This document shows, piece by piece, positions 46,073 to 55,203 of a DNA stretch of 64,000 nt. The first letter of the stretch is position 1. Each line of letters opens with the position of its first letter. The notes below the pieces were generated by a model. It was given only the letters and a program-made list of their open reading frames with translations. It made no database searches and had not been told where the DNA came from. Origin of the DNA: Agreia sp. VKM Ac-1783. GTDB taxonomy: Bacteria; Actinomycetota; Actinomycetes; Actinomycetales; Microbacteriaceae. Where the stretch lies: the NCBI RefSeq assembly GCF_900177765.1, contig NZ_FXWI01000002.1:558001-622000 (forward strand), in the 5' to 3' direction. The translations under genes were made by a program, and so were the position numbers.

Positions 46073-46978
46073 TGCGTGCTCCGCCGGCTCGATCTGGAAG
46101 GTCGAGTGACCGACGTCGAAGTGCGCTGACAGACACGTCGAGAGGCGATCCAGCAGCCTTCCGGACTCTCCCCGCTCGAAGATCGCCGCATCGACCACGA
46201 CGTGAGCCGAGAAGATGTTCTTGCCCGTCGTCACGGCCCAGACGTGCACATCGTGCACATCGACCACGCCGTCTTCCGCGAGGATATGGCTGCGGATCTC
46301 GGCGACGTCGGTCTCGACGGGCGTCTGCTGCAGAAGCACCCGGATGACGTCGCGCAGCAGCGAGAGGGCGCGCGGGATGATCATGGCTGCGATCACGAGC
46401 GATGCGATGGCGTCTGCCGGGGCAAAGCCCGTCGCCAGGATCACGATCGATGCGACGATCACTGTCGCCGATCCCAGCAGATCCCCGAACACCTCGAGGT
46501 ACGCGCCGCGCATATTCAGCGAGGAGTCCGCTCCCCCTCGAAGCAGCATGAGGGCGCCGAAGTTGGCGACTAGACCGATGACGGCGACGATCAGCAACGG
46601 CATAGGTGGAATGCTCACATCGCCCGGTGTGATGAGCCGAGACACACCCTCGATGGCCACGAAGGCCGCCACTCCGATCAGCAGCAGCCCGTTGAACAGC
46701 GCGGCGAAGACCTCCACGCGCTGAAAGCCGAAGCTGTGCCTGTCGGTGGCGGGACGAGCCGCGATGACCGTCGCGACGAGTGCGACGGTGAGCCCGATGA
46801 GATCGGATGCCATGTGCCCGGCGTCGGCGAGAAGCGCAAGCGAGCCGGTGGCCAGCGCACCGCCGACTTCCACAACCAAGACGGCGGCGACGATGCCAAT
46901 CGCCCAGGCCAGCCGGGTTCGGTTCGTCGTCGAGGCATGGTCGTGTGAGCCGTGCGAATGTTGTTCCGTGCTAGCCAT
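46046..46978 (-). CDS. Cation diffusion facilitator (CzcD/ZitB-type) metal exporter
   Basis: A 310-residue transporter with six membrane helices and a C-terminal cytoplasmic metal-sensing domain. The N-terminus is His-rich (HSHGSHDHAS). The helix-2 site ALLADAGHMASD supplies HxxxD, and helix 5 contains ATGFAPADAIASL. The end of the protein has HVWAVTTGKN and further His. It exports Zn2+ or related divalent metals by proton exchange. It lies 47 bases after rdgB and may be a separate unit. Confidence 0.93.
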   Translation of the reverse strand: MASTEQHSHGSHDHASTTNRTRLAWAIGIVAAVLVVEVGGALATGSLALLADAGHMASDLIGLTVALVATVIAARPATDRHSFGFQRVEVFAALFNGLLLIGVAAFVAIEGVSRLITPGDVSIPPMPLLIVAVIGLVANFGALMLLRGGADSSLNMRGAYLEVFGDLLGSATVIVASIVILATGFAPADAIASLVIAAMIIPRALSLLRDVIRVLLQQTPVETDVAEIRSHILAEDGVVDVHDVHVWAVTTGKNIFSAHVVVDAAIFERGESGRLLDRLSTCLSAHFDVGHSTFQIEPAEHARHEEHLHP

Positions 46979-47025
46979 TGTTCCTCCAGCGTAGGCAAGG
47001 GAGGAGGCTGCACCTAGCGGCTGAG

Positions 47026-47640
47026 CTAGTTAGGAATGACGCTCATTCTCAACATCGGAACGAGCTCGCGGAATGCACGGCTGCGATGGCTGTCGGCGTT
47101 CTTCTGCTCCGCTGTCAGTTCGGCAGCCGAGACATCTCCTCCATCGGGAGCGAAGATCGGATCGTAACCGAATCCGTTCTCCCCGCGCGGCGCATCCAGA
47201 ATTCGCCCCGGCCACTCGCCCACGGCGAGATGCTCACTGGAGTCTCGGCCCTGCTGCCCGGGCACGACGACGGCGATCGTGCAGGCGTACCATCCGGTGC
47301 GGTGCGGGTCTTTGATATCTGCCAGTTGGTCGAGCAAGAGCTCGAGGTTTGCCGACGCCCCGCGGCCGTGTCCCGCCCAGCGCGCCGAGAAGATGCCGGG
47401 GGCTCCGCCCAGAACGTCGACGCAGATGCCGGAGTCGTCGGCGAGTGCAGGAAGGCCTGTGTGCGCTGCGGCGATACGAGCCTTGATCAGCGCGTTGTCG
47501 GCGAACGACACACCGTCTTCGATCGGTTCGGGTCCGTCGTATGCGACGATCTCGAGTTCGGGGATCTCGGCAGCCAGGATCTTCTGGAATTCTTCGACCT
47601 TGTGGGCGTTGTGCGTCGCGAGAACGACCCGGATGCTCAT
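47026..47640 (-). CDS. rdgB: RdgB/HAM1 non-canonical purine NTP pyrophosphatase
   Basis: A 204-residue house-cleaning enzyme that hydrolyses dITP, ITP and XTP to monophosphates, keeping damaged purines out of DNA. Motifs are LATHNAHKVEEF (the SHTxN-like loop), ALADDSGICVDVLGGAPGIFSARWAG and ENGFGYDPIF. Its start touches the rph stop at 47640. The murI-rph-rdgB order is common in Actinobacteria. Confidence 0.95.
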   Translation of the reverse strand: MSIRVVLATHNAHKVEEFQKILAAEIPELEIVAYDGPEPIEDGVSFADNALIKARIAAAHTGLPALADDSGICVDVLGGAPGIFSARWAGHGRGASANLELLLDQLADIKDPHRTGWYACTIAVVVPGQQGRDSSEHLAVGEWPGRILDAPRGENGFGYDPIFAPDGGDVSAAELTAEQKNADSHRSRAFRELVPMLRMSVIPN

Positions 47641-48377
47641 TAGGCCGACCCGAGGGCAGTCGCCTGGATCTCGGCCAGCTCAGCGGTGCCCGCGAGGGCG
47701 AGGTCGAGCAAGGCGTCGAGCTCGGTGCGATCGAACGGGGCGCCCTCGGCCGTGCCCTGCACTTCGACGAACAGTCCTCGACCGGTCACGACCACGTTCA
47801 TGTCGGTTTCTGCGCGCACGTCTTCGACGTAGGCGAGGTCGAGCATCGGAACGCCGTCGATGATCCCCACCGAGACCGCAGAGAGGCTGTCGATGAGCGG
47901 CTGCGACTTCTGTGCGATGAACTTCTTGGTGCGCGCCCACTCGATCGCGTCAACCAGCGCGACGTAGGCGCCGGTGATGGCGGCGGTTCGTGTGCCGCCG
48001 TCTGCCTGCAAGACGTCGCAGTCGATGACGATCGTGTTCTCGCCCAGAGCCTTCATGTCGACGACGGCACGAAGGCTGCGCCCGATGAGGCGGGAGATCT
48101 CGTGCGTGCGGCCCCCGATCTTGCCCTTCACGGCTTCACGATCCATGCGGTCGTTGGTCGAGCGAGGAAGCATCGAGTACTCGGCCGTGACCCACCCCTG
48201 GCCCTTGCCCTGCTTCCAGCGCGGTACGCCATTGGTGAACGACGCCGTGCAGAGGACGCGCGTCTTGCCGAATGAGATGAGTGCCGAGCCCTCGGCCTGG
48301 TCACTCCATCCGCGCTCGATGGTGATGGGGCGCAGCTGACCGGCTGTGCGGCCGTCTTTGCGGAAATCGTTCGACAT
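47640..48377 (-). CDS. rph: Ribonuclease PH
   Basis: A 245-residue phosphorolytic 3'-to-5' exoribonuclease that trims tRNA precursors. It has the N-terminal [15 protein letters not shown], the substrate-binding [32 protein letters not shown] region, the phosphate-site [13 protein letters not shown], and [15 protein letters not shown]. Length is normal. It lies 18 bases after murI and overlaps rdgB by one base. Confidence 0.97.
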   Translation of the reverse strand: MSNDFRKDGRTAGQLRPITIERGWSDQAEGSALISFGKTRVLCTASFTNGVPRWKQGKGQGWVTAEYSMLPRSTNDRMDREAVKGKIGGRTHEISRLIGRSLRAVVDMKALGENTIVIDCDVLQADGGTRTAAITGAYVALVDAIEWARTKKFIAQKSQPLIDSLSAVSVGIIDGVPMLDLAYVEDVRAETDMNVVVTGRGLFVEVQGTAEGAPFDRTELDALLDLALAGTAELAEIQATALGSA

Positions 48378-48395
48378 GGTGTCTCCAGGAGGGGA

Positions 48396-49220
48396 TCAGT
48401 GGATGGGCGGAAGTGTGATGACGCCGGTCTCGACGAACTCGACCGCGTCGACCTGTCGACCGAGCATCAGGTCTGCGAGACGCAGGAATTCGTCGGCGCT
48501 GGCACCCGTCGCCTCGTAGCGGTGCACAGGCGGTGCCGACGAGGTGCGTTCGATGCCGCGGCTGACGAGTTCGCGGTACACGTCGTTCGCCGTCTCTGTA
48601 TCGCTCGAGACGAGACGCACGCCGCCTCCCATCACGTAAGAGATAGCGCCCTTCAAGAATGGGTAGTGGGTGCAGCCGAGCACGAGGGTGTCGATGTGGT
48701 GCTCGCGAAGCGGAGCCAGATATTCCTCTGCCACGGCGAAGAGCTCGCGGCTCGTCGTGTCGCCCGCTTCGACGAATTCGACGAACCGAGGACACGCCTG
48801 CGTGAAGAGTTCGAGGTGAGGGGCAGCAGCGAACGCGTCGTTGTAGGCCCGGGAGCGGATCGTTCCCTCGGTACCGATGACACCCACCCTGAGATTTCTC
48901 GTCGACGAAACGGCGGCGCGCACCGCGGGCTGGATTACTTCGATGACGGGAACGGAGTAGCGTTCGCGAGCATCGCGCAGCATGGCGGCAGAGGCCGTAT
49001 TGCAAGCGATGACGAGCATCTTCACACCCTGCGCGACCAGTGTGTCGAGGGCCTCCAGAGCGAACTCCCTCACCTCGGCCAGCGGGCGCGGACCGTATGG
49101 CGACCGAGCAGTGTCGCCGATGTAGGTGATGGACTCCCGGGGCAGCTGGTCGCGGATGGACCGGGCCACAGACAATCCGCCGACACCGGAATCGAAGACT
49201 CCGATCGGCGCATCACTCAC
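48396..49220 (-). CDS. murI: Glutamate racemase
   Basis: A 274-residue enzyme making D-glutamate for peptidoglycan. The two catalytic cysteines are visible in VIACNTASA and LGCTHYPFL. The N-terminal [16 protein letters not shown] and [11 protein letters not shown] are family hallmarks. It is the first gene of the murI-rph-rdgB operon and is divergent from pncB, with about 44 bases between the starts. Confidence 0.96.
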   Translation of the reverse strand: MSDAPIGVFDSGVGGLSVARSIRDQLPRESITYIGDTARSPYGPRPLAEVREFALEALDTLVAQGVKMLVIACNTASAAMLRDARERYSVPVIEVIQPAVRAAVSSTRNLRVGVIGTEGTIRSRAYNDAFAAAPHLELFTQACPRFVEFVEAGDTTSRELFAVAEEYLAPLREHHIDTLVLGCTHYPFLKGAISYVMGGGVRLVSSDTETANDVYRELVSRGIERTSSAPPVHRYEATGASADEFLRLADLMLGRQVDAVEFVETGVITLPPIH

Positions 49221-49252
49221 CCCTCAAGACTACTGCGCGCGTGGCCCGCGGA

Positions 49253-49258
49253 TATGCT
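49253..49258 (+). promoter_or_regulatory. -10 element of pncB (probably leaderless)
   Basis: TATGCT ends six bases before GTG 49265, so transcription would begin at or near the start codon. Confidence 0.4.
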
Positions 49259-49264
49259 TGCCGG

Positions 49265-50566
49265 GTGACCGACGCCTCTTCGCTTCTCACCGACCGCTAT
49301 GAACTCACCATGCTCGATGCGGCCATTCAGGCCGGAACGCACGAGCGAGAATGTGTCTTCGAGGCTTTCGCACGCCGGCTTCCCCAGGGGCGTCGCTACG
49401 GAATCGTCGCGGGTACGGGACGCCTGCTCGAGCTCATCGAAGCCTTCCGCTTCGGCGACGCCGAGCTCGAATGGCTCGCGAGGGAGGGCATTGTGCGCTC
49501 GGCCGCGCTCGACTGGCTGGCCGACTATCGCTTTCGCGGCACCATCTCCGGATACCGTGAGGGCGAGGTCTACTTCCCCAACTCCCCCATTCTCATCGTC
49601 GATTCGACGTTCGCCGAGGGTGTCATTCTCGAGACCCTGATCCTGAGCGTTCTCAACTACGACTCCTCGGTGGCGAGTGCCGCCTCTCGCATGGTGTCGG
49701 CCGCAGCGGGTCGCCCGCTCGCGGAGATGGGCTCACGCCGTACCGGTGAGCGATCGGCCGTAGCCGCCGCACGCGCCGCCTACATCGCGGGCTTCGGTGC
49801 TACCTCGAACCTCGAGGCGGGGCGCACGTGGGGCATCCCGACGATGGGCACGGCCGCCCACTCTTTCACGCTCCTGCACGATAGTGAGGAAGCCGCCTTC
49901 CAGGCGCAGGTCGATGCTCTCGGACCCTCGACTACCCTTCTCGTCGACACGTTCGACGTTCACCGAGGCGTCGAACTGGCCGTGCGCGTGGCTGGGCCCG
50001 AGCTGGGCGCGGTTCGCATCGACTCCGGCGACCTGCCTTCGCTCGTCACCGCCGTACGGCAGCAGCTCGACTCCCTGGGCAACCCGCACACCAAGATCAC
50101 GGTGACCAACGATCTCGACGAGTACACCATCGCCGCGCTGGCGGCCTCACCCGTCGACTCGTACGGAGTGGGAACGTCCGTCGTCACCGGCTCCGGCTCC
50201 CCTGCCGCAGGCATGGTCTACAAGCTGGTCGCTCATAAGGATGCCGACGGCGAGTGGATCTCGGTCGCTAAGAAATCCGCCGAAAAGGCCACGGTGGGTG
50301 GGCGTAAGCATCCGGCCCGTAGTGTCAACGAGTCGGGGCGGGCCACGGCCGAGACCATCGACGTCGGCGATGCGGAGCGACCCAACAGCTCAGCTCGCGA
50401 TCTGCTCGTGACCCTCATCGACAAGGGCACCGTCGACACCCGATACGTCGGTCCCGCCGGTGTCGAGCTCGCGCGTGCACACCGAGCCGACGCTATCGCC
50501 GAGCTACCAGACCAGGCGTTCCGCTTGGGCCGAGGCGAGCCGATCATCCCGACCGTCTACGTCTGA
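49265..50566 (+). CDS. pncB: Nicotinate phosphoribosyltransferase
   Basis: A 433-residue NAD-salvage enzyme forming nicotinate mononucleotide from nicotinate and PRPP. Seen are LLTDRYELTMLDAAIQAG, the catalytic-site GSRRTGERSAVAAARAAY, GTAAHSF with the phospho-acceptor His, VDTFDVHRGVELAV, and VRIDSGDLPSL. The GTG start at 49265 (VTDASSLLTDRYE) matches the family start; the frame to 49241 runs through the -10 region. Confidence 0.95.
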   Translation: MTDASSLLTDRYELTMLDAAIQAGTHERECVFEAFARRLPQGRRYGIVAGTGRLLELIEAFRFGDAELEWLAREGIVRSAALDWLADYRFRGTISGYREGEVYFPNSPILIVDSTFAEGVILETLILSVLNYDSSVASAASRMVSAAAGRPLAEMGSRRTGERSAVAAARAAYIAGFGATSNLEAGRTWGIPTMGTAAHSFTLLHDSEEAAFQAQVDALGPSTTLLVDTFDVHRGVELAVRVAGPELGAVRIDSGDLPSLVTAVRQQLDSLGNPHTKITVTNDLDEYTIAALAASPVDSYGVGTSVVTGSGSPAAGMVYKLVAHKDADGEWISVAKKSAEKATVGGRKHPARSVNESGRATAETIDVGDAERPNSSARDLLVTLIDKGTVDTRYVGPAGVELARAHRADAIAELPDQAFRLGRGEPIIPTVYV

Positions 50567-50580
50567 CCCGGAACAGGACG

Positions 50581-50886
50581 TCACTCGGGCTTGAGGCCCT
50601 CGTAGATCCGCTTGCAGTCGGGGCACACCGGAAACTTCTCTGGGTCACGACCCGGCAGCCACTTCTTTCCGCAGAGCGCCTTGACGGGCTTGCCCGTCAT
50701 GGCCGACTCGAGAATCTGCTCTTTCTTGACGTAGTGCGAGAAACGCTCGTGGTCACCCGGCTCGATGGCCTCCTGCTCGAGCAGTTCCTCGAGCTCGCGG
50801 TCGAGAGTCGATGTGCCTCCACCCTCCCGGGGTGAACCCGGATCGGCGATGCTGGCGGTGGGGCTGGTGTGAGGTGCGTAACTCAT
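50581..50886 (-). CDS. DUF3039 domain protein
   Basis: A 101-residue actinobacteria-specific protein with an acidic middle (LDRELEELLEQEAIEPGDHE), then FSHYVKKEQILESAMTGKPV and three cysteines: ALCGKKW and CPDC. The cysteines likely form a small metal site. Function is unknown. It lies downstream of the ABC exporter genes on the same strand but 73 bases away, and is convergent with pncB. Confidence 0.88.
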   Translation of the reverse strand: MSYAPHTSPTASIADPGSPREGGGTSTLDRELEELLEQEAIEPGDHERFSHYVKKEQILESAMTGKPVKALCGKKWLPGRDPEKFPVCPDCKRIYEGLKPE

Positions 50887-50959
50887 GAGCCCAGTCTAAT
50901 TTCACTCCGCGAGGCGGTGACCCTGGAGACATCGAGGTACGCGCGAATGAGGCGACGAA

Positions 50960-52531
50960 TCAGTTGCGCAGCGCTGCAGCCAGGATGTCAGGACCGCGAC
51001 GGTCGAAGATAGCCCCACCGAGAACCGTTCCCGCAACGAACACGACCACACCGGCCCCTGCACCCCACCAGAGCGACGGCCAGAACGCCGACTCGTCGCC
51101 GAGGAGGCCGATGATGGCATAGATGACCGACGGTGCCGCGAACAGCGCCGTGAGAAGGACGAAGGCGATCTGCACCACGAAACCCGTGCCTCCGCCGACC
51201 TGAGGCTGAGAGAAGGGCCCGTCGCCCGGCCGTACAGCCGGGTAGGGGAACAGAGAGGACAAGAGGTTTCCGACTCCGAGACCGGCAAGCAGAAGAACGG
51301 TACTCACGCCCAGGATTGCCGGTAGCGTCGCAAAGCTGTCGGCGAAGAAGGCCGCAGCGACCGATCCGACGGCGATGAGCGGGATGCCCATGGCCAGGAC
51401 GGGAGCTGTGCGGCCGAGCCGGTCGGCGAATCCGACCCGGCTGGCGGAGACGTGGAGCCACACGGCGGAGTTGTCGAGAGCAACATCGTTGTGTACCGAG
51501 AACGCCAGAGTCACGCAGAGCGCCGGCACCGTGAGCAGAACGAGATACGTCAGCGGGATGCCCGCGACGACGAAAGCGAGAAAGACAACGACGAGGAATC
51601 CGAAGACGCCGATGACGGGGACCGGATAGCGAGCGTCGCGGGCCCAGTATGTGAAGCTCCGAGCGGCGACTGCACCTGTGCGGGTGGTTGGCGTTCGAGC
51701 GAACCAGCCGAGATTCGCGTGCTCGCGCTCGGGCGCATTGCGCTGTGCGGTGACGAGCACTCGCGCGATCAGCGCTCTCCATGACAGCCAGAGCAGCGCG
51801 ACAAACGCCACAGCGATCAGGCATTTGAGAGCGACCTCACCAGCCGGTGCCCCTGTCGCGGCGTCGGCGGGCAGCGCCCACGCGGCTCCGAGAGGACTCC
51901 AGCTCAACGCGTCGGCCGCCGCACCGGAGAGGCCGGATCCGTCTCGACCCCAGTTGACGCTGACCCACAGCACGACCGCGGGTGACACGAGGACGAGGAA
52001 GACAACGACGAGAAGTGTCGCCGTCTCGCGGGATCGGCGGGTGGCGAGGCCGATGGCCGCGAGAAGAGACGTGACACGGGATGCGAGGACGATCGTCGCC
52101 ACGACGATAAGAGCCGAGAGCAGAGCGAGCAAGGTCGTGGCTGCGTCTTGCGACCAGACGCGAAGCGTGAATGCGGCGACGACGAGGGTGAGCACCACAG
52201 GCAGACTCAGGAGCCCGGCTACTGCCAAGCCCCGAGCCAACGTCGGCGCGGAAATGCCGAAGAGGGCGAAGCTGCGCGGGTCGAGGGGATCGGGTATGGC
52301 AGAAAGCAATGGACCGACGATGAAGGCCAGAACCACCAAGGAGCCACCGAGCACGATGGCCGTGCGAGCCTCAGCAGAGCCGGGCGCGAGCGACGACAGC
52401 CCCCATGAGCAGGCGACCGCCAATGCAATCGCGAACAGGATGCTCGCGACCACCCCGACGTTCTGCTTGGGGGTGCGGTCGAACGTGTTGCCGAGAAGCC
52501 TCAGCTTCAGTTTGAGGAATTCAGCAACCAT
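50960..52531 (-). CDS. ABC transporter permease, large hydrophobic exporter subunit
   Basis: A 523-residue membrane protein with about twelve hydrophobic segments and no soluble domain. The pattern (MVAEFLKLKLRLLGNTF, then alternating long helices) fits permeases of the ABC-2 type encoded next to an ATPase. The start overlaps the end of the ATPase gene by 25 bases, so the two are translated together. Substrate unknown; a role in antibiotic, lipid or wall export is only a guess. Confidence 0.82.
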   Translation of the reverse strand: MVAEFLKLKLRLLGNTFDRTPKQNVGVVASILFAIALAVACSWGLSSLAPGSAEARTAIVLGGSLVVLAFIVGPLLSAIPDPLDPRSFALFGISAPTLARGLAVAGLLSLPVVLTLVVAAFTLRVWSQDAATTLLALLSALIVVATIVLASRVTSLLAAIGLATRRSRETATLLVVVFLVLVSPAVVLWVSVNWGRDGSGLSGAAADALSWSPLGAAWALPADAATGAPAGEVALKCLIAVAFVALLWLSWRALIARVLVTAQRNAPEREHANLGWFARTPTTRTGAVAARSFTYWARDARYPVPVIGVFGFLVVVFLAFVVAGIPLTYLVLLTVPALCVTLAFSVHNDVALDNSAVWLHVSASRVGFADRLGRTAPVLAMGIPLIAVGSVAAAFFADSFATLPAILGVSTVLLLAGLGVGNLLSSLFPYPAVRPGDGPFSQPQVGGGTGFVVQIAFVLLTALFAAPSVIYAIIGLLGDESAFWPSLWWGAGAGVVVFVAGTVLGGAIFDRRGPDILAAALRN

Positions 52532-54117
52532 TCCATGCCTTCCGCTGCCTTGCGCCCACCGGCGAGCTCGACGAAGCGGTCTTCGAGTGTGCCGCCGCGC
52601 CTGACCTCGTCGACCGTGCCCTGCGCCAGTACCTGCCCTTGCACGATGATCGCGACTCCGTCGCACACGCGCTGGATCATGTCCATGCTGTGGCTCGACA
52701 AGACGACCGTTCCGCCGGTTTCGACATACTTCTGCAAGATCTCGATCACGTTCGCGGCAGACACCGGGTCGACCGACTCGAAGGGCTCATCGAGCACGAG
52801 GATCTTCGGAGAGTGGATCATTGCGGCGGCGAGAGCGATCTTCTTCGTCATTCCCGCCGAGTAGTCGGTGACGAGTCGGCCCAGGGCGTCCTCGAGTCCG
52901 AACGCCGCCGCGAGGTCGTCGCTGCGCTCGCGCACTGACTTGTTGTCGAGGCCGCGGAGAGTGCCCGCGTAATAGAGCATCTGCCGCCCGGTGAGGCGAT
53001 CGAAGAGGCGAAGACGGTCGGGAAGCACACCGATGATCTTCTTGGCTTGCGCCGGATCCGCCCAGACATCGAGATCGTTGATCGTGATCGTGCCAGAGTC
53101 GGGTCGAAGAAGCCCCGTGACCATCGAGAGCGTGGTCGTCTTGCCCGCGCCATTCGGTCCGACGATTCCGTAGAACGCGCCCTGGCGAACCTCGAGATCG
53201 ATGCCGTCGACAGCCGTCGTGCTGCCGAATCTCTTGACCAGACGGCTGATGGAGAGCACGACGGGCTGTTGAGCGCGGAATGCGGCCCGCTCGGCCGCCT
53301 CTGCCTCGGCCAGCGCCGCTGCCTTCTTCTGAGCAGCCGTCAGCCGGACCGCCTTGGGTGCCGGCTTCTTGGTCGGCTTGCTGATCGGCGAGGCTGTCGG
53401 ATCGAGGACAATAGGCGCGTCGGATGCCGACGGCGCGGCTTTCGCTCGGGGAGCGGCGGGTTTGCGTGGCGCACGGGGCGCGGCAGGGGCGCGGTCTGAG
53501 CCGGAGGCCGCCCGAGGAGTGCTGGTGGCGCGAGCACGCGGCGATCGAGGCGAGGCGGGTCGAGGTTTGGTGCTGCTCTGAGCCGATGACGCCGCCTGCT
53601 GATCGCTCTCGGCGGGGTCGGCTACCTCTTTATTATCTGCGCCTGCAGAGCCGTCGATCTTGGCCTCGTCGGAACTCTCTTCGCTCGTTGATATCTGCGC
53701 AACAGCATCATCGGTCGCACTGTCTTCGACAACAGCGTTGTCGGCCGTATCGGTCGGGGACTGGGGCGTCACGTCGTCCTCTTTGCTGGTTGCGCCGATC
53801 GAGTCGACGCCTGGTTCGGCAGGCTTCACCGGTCGGACTTGGGTGCGCGGCTTCGCCGTGCGTGACGGTCTCACCGTCGTGGAGGACTTCTCCGCGCCCG
53901 CCGAACGAGGTTTCGGCGTCTTGGCGGCCCGCGGTTTTCGTGCTGTCGTGCCTTGTTTTGTGGGCTGAGACGGTGCGCCCTGGACTCCGGTCGCGGATTC
54001 TGCTGTCGAGGGATTCGACTCCTCGTTCAACTCTTCGCTGCCTTCGCCCCCGGTCGCGGAAATGTCTGACTCTGAGCTCACCGAACTTAAGGTATCAGCC
54101 GAGACCGACACTCGCAT
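52507..54117 (-). CDS. ABC transporter ATPase with about 284-residue disordered N-terminus
   Basis: A 536-residue protein. Residues 285-536 form an ordinary ABC-2-type ATPase: Walker A GPNGAGKT (320-327), a Q-loop region with IIGVLPDRLRLFD, a divergent signature YSAGMTKK in place of LSGGQ, and Walker B ILVLDEPFESVDP. Residues 1-284 are low complexity, first acidic (E/D/S/T), then Lys/Pro/Ala-rich, ending in a helical Ala/Glu stretch. There is no internal Met in that part. The exact start (ATG 54117, or GTG 54081 with TACCTT just upstream) is uncertain. Confidence 0.85.
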   Translation of the reverse strand: MRVSVSADTLSSVSSESDISATGGEGSEELNEESNPSTAESATGVQGAPSQPTKQGTTARKPRAAKTPKPRSAGAEKSSTTVRPSRTAKPRTQVRPVKPAEPGVDSIGATSKEDDVTPQSPTDTADNAVVEDSATDDAVAQISTSEESSDEAKIDGSAGADNKEVADPAESDQQAASSAQSSTKPRPASPRSPRARATSTPRAASGSDRAPAAPRAPRKPAAPRAKAAPSASDAPIVLDPTASPISKPTKKPAPKAVRLTAAQKKAAALAEAEAAERAAFRAQQPVVLSISRLVKRFGSTTAVDGIDLEVRQGAFYGIVGPNGAGKTTTLSMVTGLLRPDSGTITINDLDVWADPAQAKKIIGVLPDRLRLFDRLTGRQMLYYAGTLRGLDNKSVRERSDDLAAAFGLEDALGRLVTDYSAGMTKKIALAAAMIHSPKILVLDEPFESVDPVSAANVIEILQKYVETGGTVVLSSHSMDMIQRVCDGVAIIVQGQVLAQGTVDEVRRGGTLEDRFVELAGGRKAAEGMEWLLNSSN

Positions 54118-54217
54118 TCATCAATGACACACTGTGATGTGCTTTCGGTCCGCAACTCGCTCCTCTAGGAATGTGTGCCGGTTATATCACGAACACGAAA
54201 CGATACGACAGGCTTAC

Positions 54218-54246
54218 GTGACCCGAAACGGGGGACACGATACAGT
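54218..54246 (+). promoter_or_regulatory. Candidate promoter of the nucleotidyltransferase gene
   Basis: GTGACC (54218-54223), 17 bases, TACAGT (54241-54246). The leader would be about 117 bases long and includes the inverted repeat at 54301-54332. The 252 bases between the divergent genes hold nothing else I recognise. Confidence 0.4.
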
Positions 54247-54369
54247 GAAGGGCGACATAACGGAGTGTCCAGCGCCTCTCATATGGCTTAACGGTTTCTG
54301 AATTCTCGTCTCCGATGCAGATGCGCAGAATTGTCCTCAAGTACTTTCGCACCATCAAGGAGATCCATC

Positions 54370-55062
54370 ATGACGACCCAGGTAGTCATCCTCGCGGCAG
54401 GAATGGGCAGCCGACTCGGCCGCACCCTTCCGAAGCCGCTCACCGAACTCAATGATGGCCGCACGATCATGGGCCAGCAGTTCGACAACATCCACCACGC
54501 TTTCGGCAACAACGCCAAAGTCACCATCGTCGTCGGCTACAAGCTCGAGCACATCATCGAAGCATTCCCCCAGGCGTCGTTCGTCTACAACGAGCAGTAC
54601 GACCAGACGAACACCTCGAAGAGTCTCATGCGGGCGCTTCAGGCTTCGGGCCCCGGTGGCGTGCTGTGGATGAACGGCGATGTCGTGTTCGACCCGGCCG
54701 TGCTCGACCGGGCAGCAGCGATGATCGCCCGCGACCAGTCGTTCGTCACTGTCAACACGTCCAAGGTGTCCGACGAAGAGGTCAAATACACGACCAGCGC
54801 CGAGGGCTACATCAAAGAGCTGTCGAAGACCGTCAAGGGCGGTCTGGGCGAGGCCGTCGGCATTAACTACATCTCCGCGGCCGACAAGGCCACGCTGCTT
54901 CGCCAGCTCAAGGCAGTCGGCGATCAGGATTACTTCGAACGCGGCATCGAACTCGCCATCGAGCAGAACCGGTTGCTCGTCGAACCCGTCGACATCTCGG
55001 ATCTCTACGCCGTCGAGGTCGACTTCGCCGAAGACCTGGAGCGGGCGAACCTCTTCGTCTAA
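54370..55062 (+). CDS. NTP transferase, LicC-like (phosphocholine cytidylyltransferase family)
   Basis: A 230-residue nucleotidyltransferase. The N-terminal nucleotide loop is ILAAGMGSRLGRTLPKPLTE. LMRALQAS and WMNGDVVFDP follow, with the Asp that binds metal, and the C-terminal YAVEVDFAEDLERANLF. This pattern is close to LicC-type cytidylyltransferases that activate small alcohol phosphates for cell-wall decoration. ATG 54370 has AAGGAG well placed. It precedes a TagG/TagH-type exporter, which fits wall glycopolymer synthesis. The exact substrate is not determined. Confidence 0.75.
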   Translation: MTTQVVILAAGMGSRLGRTLPKPLTELNDGRTIMGQQFDNIHHAFGNNAKVTIVVGYKLEHIIEAFPQASFVYNEQYDQTNTSKSLMRALQASGPGGVLWMNGDVVFDPAVLDRAAAMIARDQSFVTVNTSKVSDEEVKYTTSAEGYIKELSKTVKGGLGEAVGINYISAADKATLLRQLKAVGDQDYFERGIELAIEQNRLLVEPVDISDLYAVEVDFAEDLERANLFV

Positions 55063-55104
55063 CTGAACCGCTCGATAGCCGACTCGTGCGGCATCCCGAA
55101 ACTC

Positions 55105-55145
55105 GTGCCCTCTTACTCCGATCCTCGATCGGCGTGAGAGGGCAC
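55105..55145. terminator. Hairpin terminator after the nucleotidyltransferase gene
   Basis: GTGCCCTCTTAC at 55105 pairs with GTGAGAGGGCAC ending at 55145, with an inner CCGATC/GATCGG arm. TATTC follows. It lies 42 bases after the stop and before the exporter genes, so these are probably separate units. Confidence 0.7.
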
Positions 55146-55203
55146 TATTCGTGTGCGGGATAGAGTGAAGCGTTGTTCTTCGAGAAGAAATGAGAACCGG
55201 CAC

